Shown here: piece by piece, positions 17,073 to 27,423 of the stretch
Layout of the letters: each line of letters starts with the position of its first letter
Position numbering within the stretch: position 1 is the first letter of the stretch
From: Pectobacterium peruviense
GTDB lineage: Bacteria > Pseudomonadota > Gammaproteobacteria > Enterobacterales > Enterobacteriaceae
Direction of reading: 5' to 3'
Assembly: GCF_002847345.1 (NCBI RefSeq)
Contig: NZ_LXFV01000010.1
Location: 181,608 to 245,607 of the forward strand
Length of the DNA stretch: 64,000 bases
Notes under the pieces: generated by a model
What the model was told of the DNA's origin: nothing
Database searches by the model: none
What the model saw: only the letters and a program-made list of their open reading frames with translations
Translations under genes and position numbers: made by a program

Positions 17073-18460
17073 ATCTGCTCCTTGATCACAGGGTCCTGTA
17101 CGGTGTTGGGTGTCGGCGCGAGCGGCGTGGCACGCATACGCATCAGCCGCTGCCGGATGAGCCCGGCGCTTTCCAGCAGCCAGTAAAGCAGTTTGGCAAC
17201 GAGCAGGCACAGGCCAAATACCAGACAGAAAAACACCACGCGTGAAACGAAGGCATCGACGCCCTCACGGGCCAGCACAATGATATTGAATACCGCACCG
17301 AAGCAGAACGCCTGCAAAATAGCGGCCTTATAGCGATTGCTGTCGTTCTTACCTAGCTCGTACACCCAGTCAAACCACTTGATAACCAGTCCCACGGCGA
17401 TCGCCCCCAGCGGGATAAATAGCACGCCGCCCATCACCACCAGCGAGCCTAACAGCGTAGGGGATATCGCCAGCCCGGAGTGGTTATTCAACACTTCCCA
17501 GGTGAAATAGTTCGCACTGTTTAACACCAGATTCGGACGATCCGGCCATAGCCAGGAGGGAATAAAGACGTAGAAATCACGAGCAATCGGTGCCAGCCCC
17601 TGAAATTCAATCTTGTCATAGTGCTGCCACAGCAGCGCCAGATTCTCCCAAGGCGAGAAGGTGTCACGGGTTAAATAGAGGAAAGTATAAAAGGCGTAAT
17701 CGCCGCTGACATCCAGCCCATAGCGCTTCAGCGCCAGCCAGAACATCCCGATAATCCCAAACACGCCAGCCGCGACTAACATCCAGAGCGTAATCCAGCC
17801 GCGCACGATACCAATAAACAGAAACAGGGCGAAGGCGATGATCACATTCGCGCGCGTGCCGCCGACAATCACATACGTCAGCATCCCAAAGGCGACCGTG
17901 CCGATGAGGAACATCAGCCATGCACGCTGCGTCTGGCGCAGAAAATACACCACCAGCATTGCCGGAATGAAGAAGTAGAAAAAGCGTTTCAACGCCACGC
18001 CGGACACATCGCTGGAAAATATCTGGCTATAAGAACGCAGCTTAAATAGCAGGAAACCGTTGTTGAGAAAGAAAATGCCGACGGTCGCTACCGCGATCAA
18101 CGCCAGCAGCAGCCAGGTCAAGTTAGCTTCAACCCTATTCACCGTCAGGAATGGCGTGCGCGGCACAGAGATTTTCTGGCGTAGTCGTGTCTTATAGCTG
18201 ACGTAATAGATGGCATAGAACGCGGTTGCGGACAGCATTGCCTGAAGCAGATATTGCACAGGGACGACGTCGACGCCAAACCGGAACACCAGCACACAGG
18301 TAAACGGAAAACCAAAATAGAACGTCAATAAATAGAGCAAAGAAAACAGTACGTTAAAGTTAAAACGTACGCGCCGAAACTCCATCCAAATCAGGCTCAG
18401 GATAAAGATGACTGAAATCAGGTAGACGGCAAACAGCCCACCAAATTGCCCCAGCGTCAT
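17069..18460 (-). CDS. wzyE: ECA polysaccharide polymerase
   Basis: Multi-spanning inner-membrane protein of 463 residues (E. coli about 450) with about 11 membrane segments. WzyE joins trisaccharide repeat units on undecaprenyl diphosphate in the periplasm, with chain length set by WzzE. The start [19 protein letters not shown] matches the family and overlaps the wecF stop as ATGA. The central [22 protein letters not shown] and the long periplasmic loop with [16 protein letters not shown] are typical. The C-terminus is slightly extended and poorly conserved compared with E. coli. Confidence 0.94.
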   Translation of the reverse strand: MTLGQFGGLFAVYLISVIFILSLIWMEFRRVRFNFNVLFSLLYLLTFYFGFPFTCVLVFRFGVDVVPVQYLLQAMLSATAFYAIYYVSYKTRLRQKISVPRTPFLTVNRVEANLTWLLLALIAVATVGIFFLNNGFLLFKLRSYSQIFSSDVSGVALKRFFYFFIPAMLVVYFLRQTQRAWLMFLIGTVAFGMLTYVIVGGTRANVIIAFALFLFIGIVRGWITLWMLVAAGVFGIIGMFWLALKRYGLDVSGDYAFYTFLYLTRDTFSPWENLALLWQHYDKIEFQGLAPIARDFYVFIPSWLWPDRPNLVLNSANYFTWEVLNNHSGLAISPTLLGSLVVMGGVLFIPLGAIAVGLVIKWFDWVYELGKNDSNRYKAAILQAFCFGAVFNIIVLAREGVDAFVSRVVFFCLVFGLCLLVAKLLYWLLESAGLIRQRLMRMRATPLAPTPNTVQDPVIKEQI

Positions 18461-19542
18461 GTCGGTTCTCCCGTCGCCAATGCCAGCGCATCCCGCCAAC
18501 CTTGCAGATAATTGGGATTAAAGAACGCGATCCGGTGTTTATCTACCGATGCCAGTTGGCGCTGTGCCTCACGCACCAACGCTTCATCCATCTGGTCACC
18601 GTAAAACAACACGGGTAGACCTTGTTCCGTCAGATCCTGCCAGAACGGATTTTGCCGACTAATCACGAACGGCACGCCAAACTGAATCAGCAGGCATAAC
18701 GTCCCGATCCCCTGCTGGCGATCGAAAATAAAATAGCCCAAATCACAGGTGCGCAGCATATTGAGATAATCATCAAACGCCAATTGGTCTTTCAGCAGTT
18801 GGAAATTTTTCACACCAAACAGCGCCAAACCGTCCTTTTCCACCTGAGAGATGTAGGACGTATTATTCGCGGGGTAGCCCATTGGCACAATAACCCGCAC
18901 ATTGTTCCCGAACTGCTTGTGGATCGCCCGCAGCGCTTCCTGATGACGGTTCGTGCGATCGCCAGAATTGCCGACCAGAATCGTCATCGGTCCAGCCAGC
19001 GGTTTATCCACCTGCATGCCCGTTAGCGCCGGATCCATCCGCGTTGGGAAGTACAACAATGACGTCGGCACGCGAGGAGCACGCTGCTGATACCATGCCA
19101 GATCGCCGCGCGTGGCGAACACGTGTCCGACACGCTTCTGCGCCATACGCCGCAGCAGATAAAACAGGCGATATTTCAGGCTGCTTGCTTCTTCATACAA
19201 ATCTGCGCCCCAAACGTGCCAGTAAACCTGCTCAGATTTGATTTTCCCGCTCAGCAGCGCCAGCCACAGCGTGGGATTAAACTGCCCATGCAGGAAAAAG
19301 CGCATCTTACGATTCGACTTTGCTCTGGCGATGACCGCCTCAGCCAGCGTTTTTTTATCCACGCAGGTTTCGATACGCAATGCAGGAAAATCGGCTGGCG
19401 AAATGCCGTCGTGAGACGCCACGATGAAATGCCGAATCTGATGCTCGGGGAGTTCCGTCGCCAGTACGTCATTAAAAAAACGTAAAACGGTCTGGTTATG
19501 ATGCGGGATATCAGATCCCAATACATGAATCAGTGTCGTCAT
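18457..19542 (-). CDS. wecF: 4-acetamido-4,6-dideoxy-D-galactose (Fuc4NAc) transferase
   Basis: Glycosyltransferase of 361 residues, family GT56. It transfers Fuc4NAc from TDP-Fuc4NAc to lipid II, completing the ECA trisaccharide lipid III. The start [24 protein letters not shown] and the [16 protein letters not shown] donor-binding stretch match WecF across the family, and length is the usual 360. Both ends overlap neighbours by 4 bp (ATGA), so it is coupled with wzxE and wzyE. Confidence 0.95.
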   Translation of the reverse strand: MTTLIHVLGSDIPHHNQTVLRFFNDVLATELPEHQIRHFIVASHDGISPADFPALRIETCVDKKTLAEAVIARAKSNRKMRFFLHGQFNPTLWLALLSGKIKSEQVYWHVWGADLYEEASSLKYRLFYLLRRMAQKRVGHVFATRGDLAWYQQRAPRVPTSLLYFPTRMDPALTGMQVDKPLAGPMTILVGNSGDRTNRHQEALRAIHKQFGNNVRVIVPMGYPANNTSYISQVEKDGLALFGVKNFQLLKDQLAFDDYLNMLRTCDLGYFIFDRQQGIGTLCLLIQFGVPFVISRQNPFWQDLTEQGLPVLFYGDQMDEALVREAQRQLASVDKHRIAFFNPNYLQGWRDALALATGEPT

Positions 19543-20789
19543 GCTCGCCTACGGTAAATAATGAATACGCAACAACAAAGCAAAAAATAGACCAGGTAGG
19601 TTGCCATATAGGCCTGCGCTGCGCCTTGTGCGCCATAAAGCGGGATTAACCAGTGAGAAAAACCGGTTAACAGGAGAAACTGACTGACTTCTGTGAGCAG
19701 ATAAAAGCGCAGTGCCGCTTTCGCAATGACCAGATAGCCAAAGACGTAAGCGCCCACTTTCATTACATCCCCGACCAACTGCCAAACGAAGAGATCTCTC
19801 ATTGCGGTAAATTGGCTAGAGAACAGCAGCCAGATAGCAAAATCTCGCAGCAGCCACACACACAAGCTGATGCACGCCACAACGGGCAGCACAAACTTCA
19901 GCGAGCGAATAATCTCCTGCGCCAGCGCGGCCTTGTCTGTCAGACGCGAGAGCGTCGGCAACAGATAAACGGTAAAGGAGGCGGTAATAAATTGTAGATA
20001 AGCATCGGAAATACTGCTGACGCCCTGCCAAATGCCCACTTCATCCCAGCTGTAATGCGCCGCCAGCAGGTTACGCATCATGATGTACGCCACGGGCAGC
20101 GTCACCGCCGTCATCAGCGCCATCAACGTAAACTTGCCCAACTGCCCAGCGATGGCACGATCCCATGCTGGTTTTAGCGACGCCAGCGACAGCGGCGTAC
20201 GACGCAGTAGCATGATTCCTGAAGGAATTACCAACAATGCAGGCACCAGCGCCATCCCCGCAAGCGCACCAGCATAGCCGCCCAGCCGCAGGCAGAGCCA
20301 AAAGGCAGCCAGCCCGATCAGGCTACCGCCGATCACGGCCAGCGCGTTGCCTATCGCATCCCGATAGCCTTTGAGGATTGCCAGAAACAGGTTGGCGTAG
20401 GCAATACCCATCTGGATAAACGCCAGCGCACGCACCACATCGCGATAGTCCTCATGCCCAAACAGCAGATTGGCGATAGGCGTTGCTGCTGCCAGAAAGA
20501 GTACCGCCAGCAGCGTTGAGAACCCCAGCACCAGCGTGATGGACGTGCCTAGCAGCGGCTTCAGCCGGTCCGGCTGTTGTTGATATTCCGCGACATATTT
20601 GGTGACACCGTTGAAAATCCCCGCCCCAGCTAACACGCCTAACACTGTAATAAGCTGGCGGAAATTCCCTGCCATTCCCACGCCGCTGGGGCCAAACGTG
20701 ACCGCCAGCAGTTTGACGACAACGAGCCCCGCGCCGATTTTTATCAGCGTGGAGCCTGCCGTCCATATCGATGCTTTCGCCAACGACAT
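19539..20789 (-). CDS. wzxE: ECA lipid III flippase
   Basis: Inner-membrane protein of 416 residues with about 12 membrane segments, MOP superfamily. It moves lipid III from the cytoplasmic to the periplasmic face for polymerization. [29 protein letters not shown] is the conserved first helix region and [26 protein letters not shown] follows, as in E. coli WzxE (416 residues). It starts one base after the wecE stop and its end overlaps wecF by 4 bp. Confidence 0.95.
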   Translation of the reverse strand: MSLAKASIWTAGSTLIKIGAGLVVVKLLAVTFGPSGVGMAGNFRQLITVLGVLAGAGIFNGVTKYVAEYQQQPDRLKPLLGTSITLVLGFSTLLAVLFLAAATPIANLLFGHEDYRDVVRALAFIQMGIAYANLFLAILKGYRDAIGNALAVIGGSLIGLAAFWLCLRLGGYAGALAGMALVPALLVIPSGIMLLRRTPLSLASLKPAWDRAIAGQLGKFTLMALMTAVTLPVAYIMMRNLLAAHYSWDEVGIWQGVSSISDAYLQFITASFTVYLLPTLSRLTDKAALAQEIIRSLKFVLPVVACISLCVWLLRDFAIWLLFSSQFTAMRDLFVWQLVGDVMKVGAYVFGYLVIAKAALRFYLLTEVSQFLLLTGFSHWLIPLYGAQGAAQAYMATYLVYFLLCCCVFIIYRRRA

Positions 20790-20790
20790 A

Positions 20791-21921
20791 TCAGGAGAAG
20801 AAGCTCAGAATGGTATTAATGACGGTGCGCTGATTGACGTCCGACAGGTTGTAGAACAGCGGTAAACGTACCAGCCGTTCGCTTTCCTGCGTGGTGTAGC
20901 GATCGTCACCGGAGAAACGACCGAAGTTCAGACCCGCCGGACAGCTATGTAGCGGGATATAATGAAAGACCGTCATGATTTCGGCTTCTTTCATGTAATT
21001 GATAAACGCACTGCGGTCGTCCTGATCGCGCAGTTTGATATAAAACATGTGTGCGTTGTGAATCCCATTGGCAGGCACGGTCGGCAGCGTTATACGCCCC
21101 GCATCGGCCAGCGATTTGAATGCCGCATAGTAGTTCTGCCACAGTTTCAGGCGACGCTCGTTGATGGGTCGCGCCGCTTCCAACTGAGCCCAGAGATAGG
21201 CAGCCTGAATATCCGCCATCAGATAGCTTGAGCCGATGTCACGCCAGGTGTATTTGTCCACCTGCCCACGGAAGAACTGGCTACGGTTGGTGCCTTTTTC
21301 ACGGATGATTTCCGCTCGTTCCACCAGCCTCGCGTCATTAATCAGCGTGGCCCCGCCCTCACCGCCCGAGGTGTAGTTTTTGGTTTCGTGAAAACTGAAG
21401 CAGCCGATGTGACCAATAGACCCCAGAACGCGGCCTTTGTAGCTGGACATCACGCCCTGTGCCGCATCTTCCACGACATATAAATCGTATTTTTTCGCCA
21501 GAGCCATAATCGCGTCCATCTCGCAGGCGACGCCCGCGTAGTGAACCGGCACGATAATGCGTGTTTTTTCCGTAATTGCCGCTTCGATCTTCGTCTCGTC
21601 AATATTCATCGTATCCGGGCGGATATCGACAAACACGATCTTCGCACCGCGCAGCACAAAGGCGTTGGCGGTAGAAACGAAGGTATAGCTCGGCATGATC
21701 ACTTCATCGCCGGGCTTAATATCCAGTAGGATAGCGGCCATCTCCAGCGACGCTGTGCAGGAAGGCGTAAGCAGGACTTTCTTGCTGCCGGAGTAATGTT
21801 CCAGCCACTGCTGACAACGGCGAGTAAATCCGCCATCGCCGCACAATTTGCCGCTGCTCATGGCAGCCTGCATATAATCCAGTTCCGTACCGACAACCGG
21901 TGGCGCATTAAATGGAATCAT
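20791..21921 (-). CDS. wecE: dTDP-4-amino-4,6-dideoxygalactose transaminase
   Basis: PLP-dependent enzyme of 376 residues, the same length as E. coli WecE, in the DegT/DnrJ/EryC1 family. It converts dTDP-4-keto-6-deoxyglucose and glutamate to dTDP-4-amino-4,6-dideoxygalactose. The PLP lysine lies in SFHETKNYTSGGEGG near residue 180; the VVEDAAQG motif near 157 holds the aspartate that contacts the pyridine nitrogen. The start MIPFNAPPVVGTEL is exact for the family; a longer frame to 22017 is not. It follows wecD by 4 bp. Confidence 0.96.
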   Translation of the reverse strand: MIPFNAPPVVGTELDYMQAAMSSGKLCGDGGFTRRCQQWLEHYSGSKKVLLTPSCTASLEMAAILLDIKPGDEVIMPSYTFVSTANAFVLRGAKIVFVDIRPDTMNIDETKIEAAITEKTRIIVPVHYAGVACEMDAIMALAKKYDLYVVEDAAQGVMSSYKGRVLGSIGHIGCFSFHETKNYTSGGEGGATLINDARLVERAEIIREKGTNRSQFFRGQVDKYTWRDIGSSYLMADIQAAYLWAQLEAARPINERRLKLWQNYYAAFKSLADAGRITLPTVPANGIHNAHMFYIKLRDQDDRSAFINYMKEAEIMTVFHYIPLHSCPAGLNFGRFSGDDRYTTQESERLVRLPLFYNLSDVNQRTVINTILSFFS

Positions 21922-21925
21922 GTAT

Positions 21926-22657
21926 TCACCTGTATAACCAATACGCCGTGCTCTCAATCGTGGCACCACGGCGAAGATAAAGACGAAGAGCCGCCACGTT
22001 GCCAACCTGCGTCGCAACCCGAAGGCGTATCAACCCTTGCTGTCGGCACCACGCTTCCGCCAGCGCCATCAGTTGTGAACCAATACCGCGTATCGTAACG
22101 CCCGGCCAGACGCCCAGCAGCCCGATACGGGCATCCGAGTCATCCAGTCTGCGCAGCGTGACCCATCCTTGTGGATGACCCTCGGCATCTTCCATCATCA
22201 AACAACTGTGGTCGAACTTACCGCATACCGCATTTTCAACCCACTGAGCGTAAAAACGCCCACTATCCTCCGGCTGATACCACGGCGTACGGAAACGGCT
22301 CAGCGCAAAAACACGTGATGCCGCGTCCCTCAGCGCAGGAATATCATCGAGCGTGGCTTCACGCCAGCGCGGTAGTGGCGTAGCGACTGTCGTCGGATGC
22401 AGAAGCAGACTGAGGTCGACCTCGCCTTCCACCAAGCGAAAACCGAGATCGGCCAGCGCATCCGCCAGCACCAGATTGTCCGCCGCGATTTTGGCCTGCG
22501 TCAGCGCAAATCCGTTCAACGCATCAGGCATCAACACAGGCGCAGAAGGCGAAAAATTCAGCTTACCGCTGTCGATCTGGAAGAATTCACTCTCCCAGCC
22601 CAGCGGTTCAACCGTGGCGCGAATTTCTCCCTTTCCTGCTGATATGGAATTGGACAT
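21926..22657 (-). CDS. wecD: dTDP-4-amino-4,6-dideoxygalactose N-acetyltransferase
   Basis: GNAT-fold enzyme of 243 residues that acetylates the 4-amino group using acetyl-CoA, giving dTDP-Fuc4NAc. FRTPWYQPEDSGRFYAQWVENAV near the middle and the C-terminal NVAALRLYLRRGATIESTAYWLYR match WecD. Motif A reads GVWPGVTIRGIGSQLM. ATG 22657 (MSNSISAGK) has an AAGGAG site; it gives an N-terminus about 10 residues longer than in E. coli. In E. coli rffH lies just upstream of wecD; here rffG is the direct neighbour. Confidence 0.94.
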   Translation of the reverse strand: MSNSISAGKGEIRATVEPLGWESEFFQIDSGKLNFSPSAPVLMPDALNGFALTQAKIAADNLVLADALADLGFRLVEGEVDLSLLLHPTTVATPLPRWREATLDDIPALRDAASRVFALSRFRTPWYQPEDSGRFYAQWVENAVCGKFDHSCLMMEDAEGHPQGWVTLRRLDDSDARIGLLGVWPGVTIRGIGSQLMALAEAWCRQQGLIRLRVATQVGNVAALRLYLRRGATIESTAYWLYR

Positions 22658-22711
22658 CGTTTCGCTCCTTTCTTTTCCGTCATCTGGCTTTTCTGTCATC
22701 TCAGTACAGGT

Positions 22712-23785
22712 TTAGTCGTTCAGTCCTAAACGCTCGCCGGTATAGGAACCGTCCTGCACGCTGCACCACCATTTTTCGTTATTCAGATACCAGCTAACGG
22801 TTTTTTTCATGCCCGTCTCAAACGTTTCTTCTGGACGCCAGCCCAACTCACGCTCAATTTTCCCGGCATCGATCGCGTAACGCATGTCGTGGCCTGGGCG
22901 ATCTTTCACATAGGTGATGAGATCGCAATAATGCTCTACGCCAGCAGGTTTATTCGGCGCCAGCTCTTCCAGCAGTGCGCAAATGGTCTGCACCACTTCA
23001 ATATTTTTACGTTCGTTGTGGCCGCCAATGTTGTACGTCTCACCGACTTCGCCTTCCGTCACGACTTTGTACAGTGCGCGGGCATGGTCTTCGACAAACA
23101 ACCAATCACGAATTTGTGCGCCATCGCCGTAAACCGGCAACGGTTTGCCCGCGACCGCGTTCAGAATCACCAGCGGAATCAGCTTCTCAGGGAAATGGTA
23201 AGGACCGTAGTTATTCGAGCAGTTCGTGATAACGGTCGGGAACCCGTAGGTGCGCAGCCAGGCGCGAACAAGGTGGTCGCTGGAAGCTTTCGATGCCGAA
23301 TAAGGGCTGCTCGGCGCATAAGGCGTGGTTTCTGTAAACAGATCGTCCGTCCCATGCAGATCGCCAAAGACTTCATCGGTAGAAATATGGTGAAAGCGAA
23401 ACGCATTCTTGTCCGCATCAGCCAGGTTCTGCCAATAGTGGCGTGCTGCTTCCAGCATCGTATAGGTGCCGACAATATTGGTTTCGATAAACGCCGCAGG
23501 GCCGTCGATAGAGCGGTCAACATGGCTTTCTGCCGCTAAATGCATCACTAGCGCAGGCTGGTAAGCCGTAAAGACACGATCCAGTTCAGCACGATCGCAG
23601 ATATCTACCTGCTCGAATGCGAAGCGTGAGCTATCGGCAACCGGTGCCAGTGAAGACAGGTTGCCCGCATAAGTCAGTTTATCGACAACCACGACGCTGT
23701 CCTGCGTCTCAGCCAAAATGTATCTGACTAACGCGGAACCAATAAACCCTGCACCACCGGTAATTAAAATACGTTTCAACGCCAT
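22712..23785 (-). CDS. rffG: dTDP-glucose 4,6-dehydratase
   Basis: Short-chain dehydrogenase/reductase family enzyme of 357 residues. It converts dTDP-glucose to dTDP-4-keto-6-deoxyglucose with bound NAD. The Rossmann motif GGAGFIGS is at residues 10-17, the substrate loop reads [12 protein letters not shown], the TDE catalytic motif is in [11 protein letters not shown], and the tyrosine-lysine pair is YSASK. The first ten bases overlap the 3' end of wecC. It shares dTDP-glucose with O-antigen pathways, whose rml genes are not in the window. Confidence 0.95.
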   Translation of the reverse strand: MALKRILITGGAGFIGSALVRYILAETQDSVVVVDKLTYAGNLSSLAPVADSSRFAFEQVDICDRAELDRVFTAYQPALVMHLAAESHVDRSIDGPAAFIETNIVGTYTMLEAARHYWQNLADADKNAFRFHHISTDEVFGDLHGTDDLFTETTPYAPSSPYSASKASSDHLVRAWLRTYGFPTVITNCSNNYGPYHFPEKLIPLVILNAVAGKPLPVYGDGAQIRDWLFVEDHARALYKVVTEGEVGETYNIGGHNERKNIEVVQTICALLEELAPNKPAGVEHYCDLITYVKDRPGHDMRYAIDAGKIERELGWRPEETFETGMKKTVSWYLNNEKWWCSVQDGSYTGERLGLND

Positions 23786-25038
23786 ACTCCTTTGGTATCA
23801 ATAACCCACTGTTGTTTCACATCGTCTGGGTTAATCGCCTTAAACTGACGGTGGTCTACCAGCATCACTAGCACATCGGCTTCTTTTAATGCACTGCTGG
23901 TATCGACCAGTTTTACCTGCCCAGCCAACACGGACGGCAGGTGTTTGACATTCGGTTCGACAACTAACGTCACACCCGTATTCCACTGCGCAATCATGGA
24001 AGTAATTCCCACGGCAGGACTTTCGCGCAAATCGTCAATATCCGGCTTGAACGCTAATCCAAAGCAGGCCACAGTGACCTCGCTGGCGCGTTTATCCGTT
24101 TGTGCCAGATAATCCGCCACGGCCGCTTTGACCCGATCCACCACCCAGAGTGGCTTGCCATCGTTCACCAGTCTGGCGGTATGAATCAACCGAGCCTGCT
24201 GCGGATTCTGCGCCACGATAAACCAAGGATCGACTGCGATACAGTGCCCGCCTACGCCGGGACCGGGTTGCAGAATATTGACGCGGGGATGGCGATTTGC
24301 CAATCGGATAAGTTCCCATACGTTAATGTTTTGTTCGGCACAAATCAGCGAAAGTTCATTGGCGAAAGCAATATTGACGTCGCGGAAGCTGTTTTCGGTC
24401 AGCTTACACATCTCGGCGGTGCGGGAGTTAGTGACCACACACTCACCCTCTAAGAAGATGTTATACAGTTCGCTGGCGCGAGCAGAGCACACTGGGGTCA
24501 TACCACCAATAACGCGATCGTTTTTAATCAGCTCAACCACGACCTGACCGGGCAGCACCCGTTCAGGACAATAGGCAATATTGATATCCGCCGTTTCCCC
24601 AACCTGCTGCGGAAACGTCAAGTCCGCGCGCGCATCGGCTAGCCACTCGGCCATTTGCTCAGTCGCCCCCACGGGGGACGTCGACTCAAGGATCACCAGA
24701 TCGCCTTTCTTCAGCACTGGCGCGATGGACGCTGCTGCAGCCTGAACGTAGGCCAGATCGGGTTCGTGATCGCCTTTGAAAGGGGTAGGAACTGCGATCA
24801 GGAAAGCATCGGCTGGCACAGGTTTTGTCATCGCCTGAAGGTAGCCATTTTCCACCGCGACCTTGACCAAGGTATCCAAATCGGGCTCGACAATATGAAT
24901 TTCACCGCGATTAATGGTCTCAACCGCCAATTTGTTCACATCGACACCGATGACTTTTCTCTGACGCGACGCAAATGCCGCTGCGGTGGGTAAACCGATG
25001 TAGCCTAAACCGATTACGGAAATGGTAGTAAAGCTCAT
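23776..25038 (-). CDS. wecC: UDP-N-acetyl-D-mannosamine dehydrogenase
   Basis: NAD-dependent enzyme of 420 residues (same as E. coli) in the UDP-glucose/GDP-mannose dehydrogenase family. It oxidizes UDP-ManNAc twice to UDP-ManNAcA, the donor used by WecG. The NAD-binding motif [13 protein letters not shown] starts at residue 8; the catalytic cysteine is in [15 protein letters not shown] near residue 265; a C-terminal Rossmann domain completes the fold ([13 protein letters not shown]). It is separated from wecB by 125 bp rich in hairpins, whereas the neighbouring gaps are short. Confidence 0.96.
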   Translation of the reverse strand: MSFTTISVIGLGYIGLPTAAAFASRQRKVIGVDVNKLAVETINRGEIHIVEPDLDTLVKVAVENGYLQAMTKPVPADAFLIAVPTPFKGDHEPDLAYVQAAAASIAPVLKKGDLVILESTSPVGATEQMAEWLADARADLTFPQQVGETADINIAYCPERVLPGQVVVELIKNDRVIGGMTPVCSARASELYNIFLEGECVVTNSRTAEMCKLTENSFRDVNIAFANELSLICAEQNINVWELIRLANRHPRVNILQPGPGVGGHCIAVDPWFIVAQNPQQARLIHTARLVNDGKPLWVVDRVKAAVADYLAQTDKRASEVTVACFGLAFKPDIDDLRESPAVGITSMIAQWNTGVTLVVEPNVKHLPSVLAGQVKLVDTSSALKEADVLVMLVDHRQFKAINPDDVKQQWVIDTKGVWR

Positions 25039-25083
25039 AGTGTCACCTGATATTTTTATGTCTGCCGCCGTAAGGCGACGTTT

Positions 25084-25181
25084 AAAATCGCTCCTGGCGA
25101 TTTTTCATATCGAGCTATCCCTGTCCGACACCCTTCGGGTCGCTGCAAAAGCAGCGCTAAAAATCATTTCCTATGATTTTT
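25084..25181 (-). repeat. Cluster of palindromes between wecB and wecC
   Basis: Three perfect hairpins occur within 100 bp: AAAATCGC/GCGATTTT (25084-25104), CGCTGC/GCAGCG (25141-25156) and AAAAATCAT/ATGATTTTT (25159-25181). A CGAC-CC/GGGTCG-like partial stem lies between. The last one covers the wecB stop codon. The arrangement suggests a mobile palindromic repeat that settled inside the ECA operon; in the message it may dampen expression of genes after wecB. Confidence 0.6.
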
Positions 25182-26288
25182 TAAAGCATCCACAATGCGT
25201 TGACAGGCTTGGCCATCGCCATAGGGGTTGTGGGCACGGCTCATTGCCTGATACGCCCCTTCATCCGTCAGCAGCATAGATACCGCATCCACAATGCTCA
25301 CCACTTCCGTGCCGACCAGTTTGACCGTACCCGCGTCTATCGCTTCCGGCCGCTCCGTCGTATCACGCATCACCAATACAGGCTTTCCTAACGACGGCGC
25401 TTCTTCCTGGATGCCACCCGAATCGGTCAAAATCATGTAAGAACGATTCATCAAATACACGAAAGGCAGATAATCCTGCGGCGCAATCAGCATCACATTA
25501 TCAATATCGCTCAGGATACGATTCACCGGCTCACTGACGTTAGGGTTCAGATGGACTGGGTATACAATCTGCACTTCAGGGTGTCGACGGGCGATATCCG
25601 CCAGCGCGCCACAAATGCGCTCAAAGCCGCTACCAAAACTCTCGCGTCGGTGTCCGGTAACCAGAATCAGCTTTTTACTGCCTTCCAAAAAGGCATATTT
25701 TTCGTCGAGGCTGCGGCGTAGTGAGGCATCTCCGAGGATACGATCGCGCACCCAAAACAACGCATCAATCACCGTATTGCCAGTCACAACAATATGCCGA
25801 TCGGACAAATGTTCACGCAGCAAATTTTGGCGGGAATGCTCCGTCGGAGCAAAATGGTACATCGCCAGGTGCCCAGTCAGCTTACGGTTAGCCTCTTCCG
25901 GCCAAGGCGAATAGAGATTGCCAGTACGCAATCCCGCCTCCACGTGGCCGACAGGGATACGCTGATAAAAAGCCGCCAGACTGGTTGCCAACGTTGTGGT
26001 GGTATCACCGTGAACCAACACTAAATCCGGTTTAAACTCCGCCATGACGGGTTCAAGTCCCGATAAAATCCGGCAGGATATCTCACTGAGCCCCTGTCCC
26101 GGTCGCATAATATTTAGATCGTAATCCGGTGTAATATCGAACAAATGCAACACCTGATCCAGCATCTCCCGGTGCTGGGCTGTTACGCAAATTCTCGATT
26201 CAAAGGCTCCATCCTGAGCCAGGGCATGAACCAGCGGTGCCATTTTAATGGCTTCCGGCCGGGTGCCGAAAACAGTCAACACTTTCAC
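25164..26288 (-). CDS. wecB: UDP-N-acetylglucosamine 2-epimerase (non-hydrolysing)
   Basis: Enzyme of 374 residues that interconverts UDP-GlcNAc and UDP-ManNAc, feeding WecC. The N-terminal [13 protein letters not shown], the [10 protein letters not shown] motif near residue 116, and [27 protein letters not shown] near 290 are diagnostic. Length is close to E. coli WecB (376). The last codons lie in a palindrome (25159-25181), so the C-terminal tail NHRK may have been altered by that element. Confidence 0.96.
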   Translation of the reverse strand: MKVLTVFGTRPEAIKMAPLVHALAQDGAFESRICVTAQHREMLDQVLHLFDITPDYDLNIMRPGQGLSEISCRILSGLEPVMAEFKPDLVLVHGDTTTTLATSLAAFYQRIPVGHVEAGLRTGNLYSPWPEEANRKLTGHLAMYHFAPTEHSRQNLLREHLSDRHIVVTGNTVIDALFWVRDRILGDASLRRSLDEKYAFLEGSKKLILVTGHRRESFGSGFERICGALADIARRHPEVQIVYPVHLNPNVSEPVNRILSDIDNVMLIAPQDYLPFVYLMNRSYMILTDSGGIQEEAPSLGKPVLVMRDTTERPEAIDAGTVKLVGTEVVSIVDAVSMLLTDEGAYQAMSRAHNPYGDGQACQRIVDALKNHRK

Positions 26289-26355
26289 ATTGAATCTCTT
26301 TAATCAGGTTAGGCGCAGGCGCTCACTGAGCATCAAACGCAAATCAGCAAGCTGG

Positions 26356-27402
26356 TTAACGCAGACGGCGAGCCAGGGCAACACCCGCTCCCACTAGCAC
26401 ACCAATCGCACCCCACATCACCATCAGGAATGCCCGGCGCGGGCTGTCGCGTTTCACCGGTTCTTCCGGCGTACGCAAATAACGATACGTCTGGAAACTG
26501 GCCTCAAGCGTTGGGCCAACGTTCAGCGTCGCCAACATCGCGCGATTTTGATCGTAATCCAGTTCATAATGCGGGCCGCTGGTCTGCAACGTTTCCAGTC
26601 GGGCTTGAAGCATCGGCCTGCCGAGCAGGAACATTTCCGATGCGGGGATTTCATCTGCTGGCGTATCCGTCTGGCTACGGCTAATACCTTGCTGTTGTGC
26701 GATTTTCAGCGCCAGCTCAACGCTGCGGACTTCACGATCGTAAATCGCTTTTGCTACCGCTTCCTGACGCTTGATCTGCGACTTCATAAAAATGGTTCTG
26801 GCAGCCCAAGCTCCTTTGATTTCTTCATTCAGGTGGTTGGCTGCACGCTGGCTGGAAAAAGTCACATACTGACGAAGCAACGTGTTGGAATCTGAAGAGG
26901 TTTCCGCCACCAGCTTCACGGAGTCATTGGTTTTTTTCCCGTCATCACGCGCCGTAAACTGAATGTTGTTGACCAGCTCATCCAGCAAGGCTGCATCAGC
27001 CTTTTCATCGCCTTCCAGACGTTGCTTATAATAGTCAGTCTGCAACCAGAAATCGCGGCGGGTATCGTAAGCCGCTAACTGCATGATGAATTCATCATAA
27101 GCACCAGCCGAAATAGACGGTTGTTCTGGCTGAGGAGAGGAAAAAGATCGAGCATCGAGGTTACGCAGGAATTGCTGCTGCGAGTAATAGCCACCCAACA
27201 TATTAACCGTCGGCTTGTCGGTAATCGATGTTGCACTCCATTCCTGTTTAACAAGATAGGAATAGCCTAATGCCACGACGGCAAACAGCAGGCCGATTGC
27301 TATCGGCCACACCTTTCCACGCCACAGCAGGCGAAATAAACCACGGATATCCAGTTCGTTATCAATCAACGCATTCCCGGTAGACAAGTTCTCTGATTTC
27401 AT
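26356..27402 (-). CDS. wzzE: ECA chain length regulator
   Basis: Polysaccharide co-polymerase of 348 residues, as in E. coli. It sets the modal length of ECA chains and is needed for cyclic ECA. Topology is typical: a cytoplasmic N-terminus with LDIRGLFRLLWRGKVWPI, membrane segment near residues 32-52, a large helical periplasmic domain, and a second membrane segment near 325-345 after the proline-rich TPEEPVKRDSPRRA. It lies between wecA and wecB with short gaps. Confidence 0.95.
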   Translation of the reverse strand: MKSENLSTGNALIDNELDIRGLFRLLWRGKVWPIAIGLLFAVVALGYSYLVKQEWSATSITDKPTVNMLGGYYSQQQFLRNLDARSFSSPQPEQPSISAGAYDEFIMQLAAYDTRRDFWLQTDYYKQRLEGDEKADAALLDELVNNIQFTARDDGKKTNDSVKLVAETSSDSNTLLRQYVTFSSQRAANHLNEEIKGAWAARTIFMKSQIKRQEAVAKAIYDREVRSVELALKIAQQQGISRSQTDTPADEIPASEMFLLGRPMLQARLETLQTSGPHYELDYDQNRAMLATLNVGPTLEASFQTYRYLRTPEEPVKRDSPRRAFLMVMWGAIGVLVGAGVALARRLR

Positions 27403-27423
27403 TACTTCCCCAAAATTATTTGG

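Noticed and set aside
22889..23539. 216-codon plus-strand frame inside rffG
   Set aside because: Antisense shadow of a well-conserved gene with no recognisable motif.
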